NCBI GenBank assembly: GCA_038501195.1
Contig: JBBPUQ010000002.1
Coordinates: forward strand, 682,001-746,000
From: Nemania diffusa
Lineage: Eukaryota > Ascomycota > Sordariomycetes > Xylariales > Xylariaceae
Direction: 5' to 3'
DNA: 64,000 nt
Numbering within the stretch: position 1 is the stretch's first letter; each line of letters starts with the position of its first letter. Positions 36,445-48,416 of this stretch are shown one piece after another. A program made the position numbers and the translations under genes. Below the pieces are notes generated by a model that saw only the letters and a program-made list of their open reading frames with translations, ran no database searches and was not told where the DNA came from.

Positions 36445-37216
36445 GATTGCTATCGCGTAGTTCAGCGTGATTCGGGCGTTTTTATAGTCAGAATTACTAC
36501 CTAGCTTGCCCCGATTCTGGCTCTACAGTTGGCTATGCAGTCGAACTCTTCATCGAATGATGAGACCTATTTTCGGAGAGGAATGCCTACCATCTTCTCC
36601 GGTACAGGACGTCGTCCCCGCAAGAGGTAAGCTGGGATATCCACCTGAACCCCGCTAGACGCAGCCATAATAAGTCCTCTTCAGAAGCTCTCCTATAGCA
36701 TCTTATGCAGATTGTATTTGGCTGCATCACGAACAAGGTAATTCTCTACACGTCTTAAATTGAATATTTTTGTGCGGACCGAGTAATTGTCTTACTGTAA
36801 GGCAATGTTGCTACATTCATTGAAAATTAAAGCTAGTTGGAAATACGGGCAAAGTCGATGATTCCGTGTACGCCTTGATCTGGACCTTTACAAGTCCATT
36901 TGCTTTATATAAATAAATCAGACGGAAAGAGAGGCGTGAGCTACCCGGGGTTTCCGGGGTTCGGTGATTGATTACATACCCGGTTCCGATTTCTACCCTT
37001 ATAAGCCGGCCTTTCGGTAGCCACCGGTGCTCCGCTTGATGTTTTGCTAGCCCTACTACTAGAGCACTACAGATTTAGGTACTGTGGAGTGTTTCAACTC
37101 CACCCCCGCTCCCCTCCTCCTTTTAGCTTACACACAGCATGTTTATACAGTCCTTTGCCTCTTATCGTGCCTATAATCATTACTCATATCTCGCCCTCAT
37201 ATCACCCTGAGCGGCC
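36445..37216. promoter_or_regulatory. Divergent promoter region between the MFS gene and the 37217 gene
   Basis: The two genes are transcribed away from each other, so this 770-base gap holds both promoters. No strong TATA box is visible for either. Part of it (about 36975-37045) resembles 21685-21790, which suggests it was duplicated along with the MFS gene. The translation start of the right gene is CGGCCATGG, a good start context. Confidence 0.5.
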
Positions 37217-39760
37217 ATGGATTCAGACTTCCAGCGGCGCCTTGAGGCCGCTATGGCGTCGGGTGATACCGCATGGTTTGAGCGGATGGGATTTCCCAAA
37301 GTTGGTGTGGACGAAGACGACATCATCGACGAAGAGACGATCAAGGAAATTTCGCCCGACGACGCCTCCAAGCTAGCCAAGCAAAGATCCAAGAGTGTGC
37401 TGGAATCTTATAGCTCTCTCAATGATGTTCTAGGCAGGTATGAGGACACCATCCGTAAGAGGTGGATAAAGAAGAATCAAGGGCAACGGGTACAGCTTCT
37501 TTTGCAGGCGTGGCCCGGTATGGCTAAATCTTCTCAACCTGACATGAAAGCGTCCCGAAGAGATGCGCAACGCCAATGCCAATGTCGAGACATTTATATG
37601 TGGCCTAGCATCAACCTGGAAGATCTAGGTTCCGGAAACACTTTGCTGCGCTTTTTGAACTCCCGCGGCCGCCATTGGCCAGCTTCCTTCGCAGTAATGG
37701 ATGGCGAGAGCACACGGTTAGGCGACCGTTCCGGCGCTCTTCCTATTGAGGAGGTTCCAGGGCACGAGATGAATCTAAGGGGAAACAGCTTGGAGACATA
37801 CGGTGTTATTAAACCAATACAGTACCAATCTCTCCATGATATGCTCCAAAACAACCGATTTGGAGCAGCTGAGGGTCTGAAAATTCTTGAGATACAAGAT
37901 CGTATTCTAGAGTTTCTCAGGTGAGCCAATTCGTCGATACCTTCCCGCAAGCTCATCCAAGAACGAGCGACAGTCAGACTAGCTTAACCTTATTTCAGAT
38001 CAATGTGCGCGATAATCCTGCACGACAAAAACCTGGCAAATCCGCCTGATCCTGTCGTTCCAGAACCAGAAGCACTGCCCGTGCCAACGGGTGAATGGCT
38101 TTCAGCAGCTAGTGCGGCGCGAGCAGCGCCTTATGAAGTGCCACAGAACATTGATCTAAATCGCCTCAAATCATTTACTGCGACTAGAGTTGCCGAAGCT
38201 CAGGATCACCTGTGGTCGCTACGAGAAGATCCATCCTATTTCTCAGACTGCATTGGAGATTGGGGTGAGCACTCTTCTGAGATGGTACTCGATGATAGGA
38301 GAAAGATACATTCCGACGTTTCCGCCGTTTTAGGATCTCCTTTTTGGGATCGTGTTGTGGATAGTGCAGTCCATTCGGCTTATGAGGACATGTTCCATTG
38401 GCGCCTCTTTGACGAACAGCTCGCTCAGATTATCAAACTTCGAACGCCTGCCGGCTCCCAACCTCCAAGCATAGAGCAGGCCGATAAATGCTGCGAAGCC
38501 ATTAGAAAGCTCAAGTTAGTAATTGAGTCCAGGTACATCCCGACTTTAGTGCAAAAGTTCAACGTCTTTTTTCCTGCTTCACCACCTATCCGGGCCTTAT
38601 TCCAAAGACTGCCCGACCCTGATGGCTACCTGGGATTTTCGATATATCCCCGGCGCGACCTAAACATGAAAGACGATCTAATCTGGATCTGGACCACATT
38701 TATCGACAGGGACGCACTCGAGGTGTATGGCTTAGAGGTTTTGGCTCTCGAAGCCGAGAGATTACTTCGTGACAAGGCCCAGAAAGCGCGAATCACTGCT
38801 ATGATCGCCCAGACCCTTTCGGATATCGGACTTATCGGGGCACTGCACAATCAATTACGTATCAACTTTGAGCGGGTATTCAACCAGGGAAAGTATCAGG
38901 CCTGGAATGACGAGAAGACCTACGACGATTGGGCGAGTCGAGTCGTCCGCCCAGTCTGGGAACTCGGGATGGCCTCGGCGCCAGGATCAAACCGCTCGTT
39001 TCGCCTCGGTGAACTCGGCAACCCTACCTCTCGAAGATTCTTCTATCCCTTAAACAAGCCAAGGACGAAAGGAAACACTCGAGCCCTTCAGGAAGCCGAA
39101 CGCCATCTAGATGCCTTTTGGAAGGAATTCGATGAGCTAGTCGACAAGCAGTTGACAAAGGAAGCTCGCGATGGCTTGCACGGAATGCTGCCAACAGGGC
39201 GCCAATTTCTGCGCACGCAAGACTGGGTCGAGCCGGAGCCGCGACCAAAACAACAACTCCAAGAAACAGTTCAAGCGATATCGAATCTCTCCATCGGCTC
39301 TGGCAGAGACCAAGAGCAGCCTGCCTACGAGCCTATGGTGCCCAAGACCAAGGTGAAAACCACAGGCACCCCCAACCCAGCTACACCTCCGTCTCTCGCC
39401 AGCGCGGACTCACAGAATAATGAAGCCCCCAAGCCATTAGTCATTCCTGCTGTAAAACAGCGTGCATACAAGGTCTTCTCGATATTGTTCTACGAGCCAA
39501 ACGCGAGCAATCAGCCCGGAGAGATCGCATGGTCCGACTTCCTGCACGCCATGAATGCCATCGGCTTCGTGCCGGAAAAACTGTACGGGTCGGTGTGGCA
39601 GTTCACTCCCCTGGCTGGTAGCCAGGGGGTCGTAGAGCGCGCGATCTGCTTCCATGAGCCGCATCCTTCGGGCAAGTTAGCGTTCAGGACTGCGCGAAGA
39701 TATGGAAGACGCCTAACTCGGACCTACGGCCTCAATAGGACTTCTTTTGTTCCGCATTAA
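37217..39760 (+). CDS. Large conserved fungal protein of unknown function
   Basis: Two exons, 37217-37920 and 37999-39760 (intron of 78 bases, GTGAGC to TTTCAG, phase 2), give 821 residues. I recognise the pattern of a common ascomycete hypothetical family. It has YMWPSINLEDLGSG followed by LLRFLNSRGRHWPASFAVMD, then GLKILEIQDRILEFLRSMCA, which spans the splice junction. Next come DHLWSLREDPSYFSD, a long helical middle, a Ser/Pro/Thr-rich linker (about 640-700), and a conserved end, LYGSVWQFTPL to ICFHEPHPSGKLAF and ARRYGRRLTRTYG. No catalytic motif, signal peptide or membrane segment is visible. The spliced frame reads through cleanly, so the gene is intact. Families like this are often present in many copies and vary between strains. 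The function is unknown. Confidence 0.78.
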
Positions 39761-39830
39761 ACTATCATATTTGATAAATAACTGTACAGAGCAAGGCATG
39801 TGCATTTCAGTCATATATGCCTAGGTGTAC

Positions 39831-39888
39831 TGTCAGGTGATAAAGAGACCAGACCATACAGGGGTGGTTATATCTATGGTTTTGGCTG
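39831..39888 (+). repeat. Copy of the GGTGGTTAT dispersed repeat end
   Basis: This aligns with 10202-10258. Both share TGTCAGG(A/T)GATAAAG near the start and GTGGTTATATCTAT, then GTTTTGGCT, at the end. It lies 70 bases after the stop of the preceding gene. Downstream sequence no longer matches. Confidence 0.6.
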
Positions 39889-40365
39889 TATATACAGAAT
39901 ATAAGACCTCTAGACTCCCATTACCATATATCACATATTCCACACCCTCGCAATAAGAACCAGTATAGAGCTCTCTGCCACCACTCGCAACAGCAATAGA
40001 AGTATTAATAGTGCGTTAATAACACGCCATGTCGGTTCGCGCCTCAAGGGTCGGCTGAAGCCCGCCAGTGTGTCGCCGCTGTCGTCGCTGCGTGCGGATA
40101 CTCTGACAAGGTCTCTCTTCTCCTAGCAGGTCCGCCCGTCGCGGGATATACTCGCGCTCGGGTTTTTCCCTCGTCGCCACACCTTTCAACCTCAGCCTTA
40201 CTCCTTACCTTTGTGCCTCGCGGTAATATCCGCAACGCCTATTATATGCATAAACAATTCCCCCCATACGCCCGCCACCGCCACCACTGCATCCCCGCCA
40301 AACAAAAAATCCAATCACTCCTTCCCTATACCCTTCACCCCTCACTCACTTCCTCAATCCACATC
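39889..40365. other. Intergenic, 3' side of two convergent genes
   Basis: No gene. It carries the downstream ends of the genes on both sides. GC content rises towards 40040-40200 without a protein-like frame, and C-rich stretches near 40255-40380 lie just after the stop of the secreted protein gene. Confidence 0.4.
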
Positions 40366-41278
40366 TCACTTCCAGTAGTACCAGGCGCACTCGCACTGGT
40401 TAGGCGCCTCGGTGGCGGCGAAGCGGAAGTAGTCCTTGTGCCAGTTCTGGATGCAGGCGTGGCAGCCGACCTTGCCCGAGGCGCACTCGCGGTCGGCGGC
40501 CATCATGGCCAGGCTGAGCTCGTGCACGCACGTGGCCAGCCGCGGCCGCTTGAACACGCACGCGCCCACCACCACGTCGTTGGACTTGGCCATGCGCACC
40601 TCGCCGCGCTCCAGCCAGCCGCCGTCCGCGCCCGTCGTCATCCAGTCCACTGCGCGGTGGGGGGGTCCCGTGTTAGAGAGGGTTTGGGTTTTGTCACGTT
40701 TTCTTGGGCGAGAGATTTGATTTGATTTGATTTTTTCGTAAAAAAAGGGTTCTAGGGAAAGGGGAGAGAAGTGAGGGGGAGGAGAATTCAATGCCATTTT
40801 TAGGGATCGTTGCTTTTACTAAGATTGATGGGAGAGCAAGACAGGCGGGGACAGAATACTTACTGAACATGGCAAGCGTCAGTGGGTAGTTGGTCAAGTT
40901 CATCATGGTGTGGCCCACGATGAATCGATTACGATGGTGCGGGTAGTGCCAGTGACAGTGGCCGGGACCCGGGAGAATGTCGTTATCGCCGTACTTATCA
41001 TCGTCGTCATCATCGTCTCCATCATCGTCATCGTAGTCATTTTCAGGGTCGTCCTCTCCCTCGACACCATCGATGCTGACGTTGGCTTGGAGAAAGCGTC
41101 TGCCCAATAGATTGGAAGACGATATGTTCAGATTGAGGGCGTTGTCGTAGTCTATCACACCGTTGTCTCCAATGGGTATCTTATATACGCCGTCAGGCAT
41201 ATTCGACACGTCGTATCCGGAGACGGAGGCGGCGGCTCTGGCCATCCAGAAGAAGGCCGAAGCGAACTTCATCTTCAT
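40366..41278 (-). CDS. Small secreted cysteine-rich protein with Asp-rich and His-rich segments
   Basis: Two exons, 40864-41278 and 40366-40649, joined across a 214-base intron (GTAAGT to GCGCAG, phase 1), give 232 residues. The N-terminus MKMKFASAFFWMARAAASVSG looks like a signal peptide, so the product should enter the secretory pathway. The mature part begins YDVSNMPDGVYKIPIGDNG. An acidic run (DYDDDDGDDDDDDD, about residues 80-95) is followed by a His-rich segment (GHCHWHYPHHRNR). The second exon carries eight cysteines, mostly paired by spacing (for example VGCHACIQNW and NQCECAWYYWK). A role as an effector or metal-binding extracellular protein is inference. I do not recognise a named family. 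Confidence 0.72.
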
Positions 41279-42222
41279 GTGTACGGTGCTTCAGGGGGAC
41301 TAGGAAAGTGGCAGATATATTCGGCCAAGTTAGCCTAGAATGAGAATATGTGCGGAGAGATATAAAAGTCGAAAATCATAGAGATGATGATGCGGGAAAA
41401 GGGATGTTCGGTCGACGACCTAGGGAAGACTGAGGAAATACTTATAACGCTTGATTATGCAGGGAAACGTGTGCGGAATAAAAGGGTGTGAGAAACTAGG
41501 TGTAAGGAATAAGGTGTATAAATAGACCAGTGATATATAACGAATGTGCTAGGGCATTTAACTACTTAGTCAACAGATTATATAAAGCAAGACCTCTTTA
41601 ATTAAGTAATTGCCACGAAAGAAGATTCCATATTATACAATAATTGTATAAATCGTGGGTATTATAATCCCATCATGCCCGAGTGGCACGCAAACTCATA
41701 TTAACGGACAGACAACCAAACTAGCAGCTAAATAGCAAGAATCCGAAAAACGCATGCCTCCGTCTCAGCTAGGTCGGTATAACTAGATATAACTTTCCTA
41801 AGCCGAGTGTGAAAGCCTAAGACTTGCTCATGATGTCACGGCATCACTAGCGAGTAAAACTAGAGAATTATCGCACGTGGTAGAATCACAAGACGATGTT
41901 CCGAAACTATATTTCATGGCTAGTAATGAAGTCGCATCCCCTCATGGAGCTCAGGATTATAGTTAGCTGTGTTTATCCCTCTAGGGGGTGCTAGGAATTG
42001 CAGCAATAGGAGTGCTGCCAAAGTTTGCATCAAACTCCGGTATCCATTCACCCCTTTAACAATACCATCCTTGACCAGAAGACCTTTACCCCGACGAAGC
42101 CCTTACCGTAAAGCCTAACAAGCCATATGACCGGACCAACCAGTCCTCGTCGCTGTAGGACGATGGCTCAGAACCACCCTTCTGACCCCCAACCTAATTC
42201 ACTTCCGAAGAACTACCTCGCA
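41279..42222. other. Intergenic: promoter of the secreted-protein gene and 3' end of the glycosidase gene
   Basis: No gene is supported. On the minus strand, TATATCTCTCCGCAC near 41345-41360 and TATATCACTGG near 41530 are AT-rich spots that might serve as the core promoter. The rest is ordinary intergenic sequence. Confidence 0.4.
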
Positions 42223-45029
42223 TCACGCATCAAAATCAACCGGATCGAGCTCCACCTTCGGCAAATGCGCCATATGAACCTTCGCGCTAGCAAAGGGCAC
42301 AAACCGCGCACCAAACGGCCTCCCCTTAACCTGGGGATCAAGCGGCGGACTCGCAGGCGTATCGAATGGAACCGGCCACGCGATCTCAGCAGCAGCAACG
42401 CGCAGCTCCAGCGGCGGCGCGCCGAGTGCCCAGATCGGGTTCTGGAGCTGCTGCTGCGCCGCCGCCGCGCCGTAGCCGGCGACGACCTTGATCTGCGAGG
42501 GGTCGATGGCGATGTTCCAAAGATCGGTAGTCTCGACGACGTGGTCGCGCGTCTGCGGCGTCGTGCTCGAGCGCACGACGGTCGCGTTCCCGATGTACGT
42601 TACGGGATCGCGCGTCGTCTCGTTGAAGTCGAGGGCGAGGCTGTAGAGCAGGGGGCCGTAGTACACGGCCGCGGTGTTGTTGGCGCGGTCTACGACGCGC
42701 GGCTCCGTCTGCAGGTTGACGGAGAGCGTGCTCTGGCCCTTGGGGACAGCAAACTTCTGCAGGCCGGCGGCTGTGGGCGAGACCTTGGCGCTGGCGTCCC
42801 CCGACGGTCCGGTGGTGGTGCTTGACGAGTTCGCCCAGGTGGGGATGCGGACGTAGAAAGTGAAGGCGTCGTCGGCTGAGATGGAGTAGCTCAGGTCCAT
42901 GCTGAAGGGATAGTTGGTGTCGGTTGAGATGGTGACTTTGTTGCTGCTGCCTAGCGTGGTCGAGACGGTTCCCGGAGACAGGAAAACGTGGGCGATGCCT
43001 CCGTCTTCTGTGCCGACGAAGGAATTGGCGAGGAACTTGGGGTAACCTTGAGGATGATTCACGGCACAGCAGGGCTATTAACATATTTTAGCAACTTTTC
43101 GAGACGGCCTCCGAGGGGTAATACTGACGTAGTCTGGTTCTAAGCCAAACACATTGCCATAACTCCCAACATTATCCCACATCTGAGGTTGTACTGTGAG
43201 ATTCCTTGCCCATGGCTGAGAGTTGTCAGTGGCTAGTCCTGTTTACTATACTCACAGAGTAACTCACCTGGTTTTCTTGCTGTACATATTGGTGTGACCA
43301 CCAGTCAGGCCAGATCTGCCCCGGGAAGGCGTTGAATGCAGTCAGCTCTGCCCAGTCCGCAATATCATTATCCGCCAAGTATTGGTATATCCACGCCAAG
43401 GAAAACATGACTTCCGTGGAGGTACAGAGTTCGGCACCCCTGTCGGGATTCGAATCGGTCATTGCTTCATCGCCAATGATAGTCCCAGCCAGAGACGTGT
43501 GATATTTCCCCACAAGGTCTATTGCCGTTCTAGTCTGGACCTTCAGCGCCTCGTCATGGGATGTGCGGTATATAGCTAAAGGAAACCGTATTGCTATCTC
43601 AGGTTAGCTTGCAAGCAACGCCGATACATCTTCTCTATAGTTGTTCTCACCCTCTGCCAAATTCACGCCGTGGGTGAAGAGCCACGGGTACGACTGCGCT
43701 CTTGGGGCGTACACAACCTCTGGGAAAACCCCCCCTACGAAGAAATTTCTCCAATCAACACCAAACTATATGCCAAAGATTAGTCATATGCATAATTAAT
43801 TTTCGATGAGCGTATGTGTCGTAGACCAACGTTCACTATACTTCCAAGAAACTTGTCTAGAAATATCCGCATATTTCATGCGTAAAAGGGGTAACAAGAG
43901 CATTCAGGTTACATACTGCTACGTTACCCTGAATCATGAGATCCATGGTATCCCATATCAAGTCAGAGTTATTTTTAGGGTAATTTTCGTAAAGCCACTG
44001 CAGCGAAATATGCACTACAAAAGGTTAGCTATCGTCAGTTCAGAATTATCTATGAGTGCATAAAAAATTCAGGGAGTTTCTCAAGCATAAGTATGGCCCC
44101 AAGAGGGGATCTGTATACCCTTAGGGGGTGAAGGGAGGATTAAGGAGGGCTATGAGAGGAAGAACATGACACAAAGAATCACTGACTTTCGTGAGCCCTT
44201 GCTGCACCCCACCCAGCTCCGTCAAAAACATCATCTGGTTTAGGGATTAGACCTGTAAAATTATTTTGGAGCATGCTGTGAGCGAGTGTAATGTATCGGT
44301 GCATAGCATCGACTATTCTGTCTGTCTCGGTAGGATCCGCCTGGGCGTATTGCTATAGGTGGTTATTAGTGCTTTGCTCGCATTACTTCAGAATAGATGA
44401 TTAAAGCGTTATGTAGAGCTAAGACTTGAGATAGAATTACCAGGGCCACCCCATCCAAGATTCCCCCGGATGCTCAACATGAGTGACTTGTCGGTGAGTC
44501 GAATAGTACGTACCATAAGTCCAAGCAATATATAGCATCGCCCCCATAATCCTCGGGTTTGCGGCGTTGTCTCTGGGCCAAGCCATCCGTCATCCTGTTG
44601 ATGATCAAGGATATAGTCCATGAACGTTTTCACCTGACCCTTTAACCTCGAGTCATCGAGACTGAACGCGAGAGGAACAAGCCCATTGAACCAATAGCCC
44701 GAAGATTCATGGAGAGTTGAGTACTCCGTATCGCCACCAATCCATTGTGAATCTTTTACGTAACGATAAAAGTTGAAAAGGTTCCCAGCAAGTCCGGAAG
44801 CTGACTTCTCTAACTGTTGCTGGAGCCACCCCTGAGGCTTAACTGATCCAAGAGGCAGGACTTGGTATACTGGCTGCACGACTAATTCCGAATTAGTTGA
44901 ATTCTTTGACCTTTTATGTCGTCACTCACGCTCATTACTATCCCTATTGGACACAGACTGCTTGTTCTGAGGGTAAGCGACCGTGTCTGTGCCCAGAAGA
45001 GCCAGCACAACCCCAAGGGCTCTCCTCAT
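42223..45029 (-). CDS. Secreted DUF1680 glycosidase, GH127 beta-L-arabinofuranosidase type
   Basis: Eight exons join in frame to 703 residues: 44930-45029, 44514-44881, 44187-44352, 43917-44014, 43651-43765, 43268-43593, 43129-43215 and 42223-43074. A signal peptide (MRRALGVVLALLGTDTVA) shows export. The body follows the DUF1680 six-hairpin pattern: VYQVLPLGSVKPQGWLQQQL, YWFNGLVPLAFSLDD, MDYILDHQQDDGWLGPE, FGVDWRNFFVGGVFPE, LFTHGVNLAE, RGAELC and EPDYPCCAVNHPQGYPKFL. A beta-sandwich-like C-terminal part follows. In GH127 enzymes a Glu-X-Cys pair and a Cys-Cys pair bind zinc, and one Cys is the nucleophile. Here ELC (Glu337, Cys339) and CC (422-423) match that arrangement. A role in releasing L-arabinofuranose from plant polymers is therefore likely but untested. 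The small-exon joins (fourth, fifth, seventh) are the least certain. Confidence 0.85.
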
Positions 45030-47580
45030 ACTGATGGAGGTAATCATCTAAAGGGTAGCGATATCCTAAAAGTAGATAAAAGTAATCTACGTGAAGTAGG
45101 CCTCTACACGAGATCTTAAAGAAAACGAATAGTAATGCTCTATTAGGTCGCTCATCGAGTTATCAAGCCGATGAGATCCGCAGTGATATAATCCACTAGG
45201 ATAGAAGTACTCTAGAAGTCATACTCAATCATGAAAGAAGCTATGACATATAAGATGTGAGACCCAAGAGCCGGAAATTGTGGGTGCGCAGATATAATCC
45301 TTTGTTCTTTCCCACTTATACATGACGGGCCGGGCCTAGGCGTATAATATACGATGATGTATGCAAGCATGAAGCTTAATACTACGCAGGTGTTTCCCCC
45401 GGCATTATCCCCGACGTCTTTCTGCCAACACACCAATCCAATCTCCTACTAGACTACCACTCAGATCAGATGGCTCTTAATTAGGCTGGTAACAATCAGA
45501 AGCCGTGTAACATGCATATGCAGAACGACAAGAACAGGGCCATGCTTCCCCGCCCGCTTCATTGTCATGCTCGGTGGTGATGCATCTCCCCCTCCGTTCC
45601 CCTCAATGATGATGGTCAAATGATCCGGTGGTCGTCCCGCACGTGGCCGCATCACATCACGTCACGGCCATGTCGCTTCCAGACCGACACAGGCCGTCGG
45701 TCTGTGGCCTTACCGGCATCGTTACCGGCATCGCACGGCTTGGCCGACTAGATGCGTAGTTTTGATGCGACCAGTGGCCGCTAGATATCGTACTGATCTG
45801 CATGCCGTGTCTACGTGTGTTGAGGAATGTGCACCCATTGGCGCGCTGTGTTGCCATTGAGTAATTCCATGGGGAGAGGTTTGCCGATCGGTGTTTGCGA
45901 TTGGTTCTTGACCGGTCACAACCTTAGGAGTGCCTAGAAAAAACCGGAATCGCCATGCTCTCGGTCAACGTCCGACTGGCGCTTTTGGGATTCCGGGTAC
46001 AAAGATCCGATCGTATCTTACCAATGTTGTGAGTTGCGAAGCGAATAAAATCTTATATGAACGTTCCCTCCGCTACCTATAGGCGTTATAATTATCAGAT
46101 GAAATGATATCGCATCACTTTTCCCTGCCTGCTCTGTGCCCACTGCTGGTCAAAGATAAACGGAGTCAAGATATTGTTCTACAGCCTGAGCTGACGTTTT
46201 GGGGTAACCTATAGAACCTCATAGTTGCTGTGTATAGTAGGTTGCGAGTATTCTGTATATAGGTAAATAAAGAAACATCCATGAACCCGACCTCGTAGAA
46301 GCGCAGCCCAGCAACTAAGCGTCATTCAAACAGCCTACCCGGCAAAGGCTACCTGGTAAGCATTTTAGATATGCTTCAAGGGGCGGATCGTACCATTAGC
46401 TAAGTAGCTAGTAGCGGGAGCTATTGGGCTTGGCGAGGGGGCCGTTGATATTGGCTGATCATTATAACCAATAGCAGCTTGACATCTTATCGGAGCTCTA
46501 ATTACGTCAGGGCTCATGTCATGGTCTCCACCTTCTAACAGCAGGTACCATGCAGGGTAGGTACCTACATATTGAGAATATTGATGAGACTCGGCCGAGG
46601 AAGGATGAGAAAGTGGAATTGATCACGAAAACGCCGCTTAACTGCCATCTAATCAAACCAAAAAAAAAAAAAAATTAACAGAAGGCACTTGGCAACCCGT
46701 CCATATCGTTAGTATCGGGTGCTAACGGGTAATATGGGGGCCGAGCGCCGCATGACGACAACGCTCAACAGCTTTTTAGGTAGGCAACCAAAAATAGGTA
46801 CTAGTCACTTCGTACCCTTAAAGTTAGAAGCACTTCAGTTTGATACATTACGCGTAGATACCAGGTGAAAAAGGCTGTACGTTTCTTGAGGGTTTGATGG
46901 ATCAAATGATAGAGTACTAATTCATCGAACTACTTTACAATAGATGTTTAGCTAACAAAAAATGGTAGGAATGATGTACTTGTGATGCGTATGCCAGTAT
47001 GGTTGTAACCGTGACCCATCCTTATCTACTACAAGTATTACAGGAATATCTGTTTACCAAAGTAAACCACGACTTCCTCGGCGCAATTTATGTAGAGGGC
47101 AAGGGTACATTACATGTAGGTACCTAGGTAGTCAAATGATGCAGTTCCCCGAGTTAAACATACACCTCAGAGGCAGGTACAAGGTGTGAAAAGGTTCGAA
47201 AGGAGGTAGCGAGAGAAGGTGCGCAGGTACATATAGTAAAAGAATCGGAAGGAAGTAGCTAGATTTTCACAGCATACTGAGTAGGTGCGAGTGTGGAAAA
47301 GCAAGGAGTGGGGGAGTGAGACCACTACCCTTTTTAATACGGCTACAGTCCCTCCATTTCCAACACAACATCTTCTTTCCTTAGCGAGAGCCCTTCCATG
47401 TGTCCTCAGTGAGGCACTGGTCGTACCGTCACCTGCGGTGGCGTGGCCTCAAGCTCAATTGCACACTACCTAGGTACATAGTACACACTATTCAAGCCTT
47501 GTATACTACAATCCATCATACTATTTCATACACTCGAGAGCTATGCTCTAGAGGTCGTCACTTTGTGGCATTTCTATCCG
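45030..47580. other. Intergenic: glycosidase promoter side, then unannotated DNA
   Basis: No gene is supported. About 650 bases upstream of the glycosidase start lies a perfect hairpin, CAGACCGAC / GTCGGTCTG, at 45680-45688 and 45696-45704. It is followed by a tandem pair TTACCGGCATCG at 45710-45733. Both are candidate regulator sites. An A-run lies near 46661. GGTACCTAGGTAG-type palindromes lie near 47117 and 47468. Short frames are not protein-like. Confidence 0.45.
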
Positions 47581-47584
47581 CGGA

Positions 47585-47935
47585 GATTCTCACCTTCGGT
47601 GGGCAGATCAACGTTCACTCCCGAAAACCTCATGGCGGAGATTCTCACCTATGGTGGGGCAGATCTACGTCTGGGGCAGATCTACGTCCACTCCAGAAAA
47701 GCCCATGACGGAGATTCTCACCTTCGGTGAGGCAGAACGTTCACTCCCGAAAACCTCATGGCGGAGATTCTCACCTATGGTGGGGCAGATCTACGTCTGG
47801 GGCAGATCTACGTCCACTCCAGAAAAGCCCATGACGGAGATTCTCACCTTCGGTGAGGCAGAACGTTCACTCCCGAAAACCTCATGGCGGAGATTCTCAC
47901 CTGTGGTGGGGCAAATCGACGTCTGGGGCAGATCA
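47585..47935 (+). repeat. 126-base minisatellite, two full copies plus flanking partial copies
   Basis: The unit starting CGGAGATTCTCACCTATGG occurs at 47636 and 47762, and a third, changed copy starts at 47888. The first two are identical by eye over 126 bases. Each unit is itself made of smaller related parts (CGGAGATTCTCACCT twice per unit, GGGGCAGATCTACGTC twice). Because 126 is a multiple of three, frames stay open through the array and give repeated 42-residue blocks, but there is no sign that these are translated. Confidence 0.85.
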
Positions 47936-48222
47936 ACGTCCCTCGACCTCTTGGAATCATGGACCAATATTTTGCACTTTAGGTTCTGGTTCAATCAACT
48001 CCGTCAAAATTACACGGCAAACTCGTCGCTGGCCTTGCTCTCCCCCTTCGTTTGGGCTCTCTTCATCATGTTGTTCTGTACGGCTGGCAGTTTCACGATC
48101 TGAGGGGATCTTCATCATCTCATCACCTCGTCACCTCTCATGTCGTTTAGGCAGTCAGCAGTTGAGGGATCGTCGTCATCCCGTCACATCCCACGTCGCT
48201 TGGGACTTGACTCTAAACCTAT

Positions 48223-48302
48223 CCAAATCAACCAAAACCACCAAATCAACAAAAACCACCAAATCAACAAAAACAACCAAATCAACCAAAACAATCAAAA
48301 CG
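48223..48302 (+). repeat. 18-base tandem repeat (CACCAAATCAACAAAAAC)n
   Basis: About four and a half imperfect copies of an 18-base, A/C-only unit. It is flanked by partly duplicated DNA: CTCGTCGCTGGCCTTGCT near 48026 and CTCTTCGTTAGCCTTGCT near 48313. It therefore sits inside a larger repeat mosaic. Confidence 0.8.
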
Positions 48303-48416
48303 ATATAGCAGGCTCTTCGTTAGCCTTGCTGTCATGATGGTCTGCACGGACAACAACTATATGCTCTCAAGGGTGATCGTCATCTCGTTCAGCCGTCACC
48401 TGCCACGTCGGTTGGG

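Noticed and set aside
42127..42825. 232-codon plus-strand frame, and a second long frame opposite the glycosidase gene
   Set aside because: Arg/Arg-Arg-rich shadow translations of the GC-rich last exon of the glycosidase on the other strand.
47651..48103. 150-codon frame through the minisatellite
   Set aside because: It is open only because the 126-base unit is divisible by three. No start context, homologue or splice evidence.
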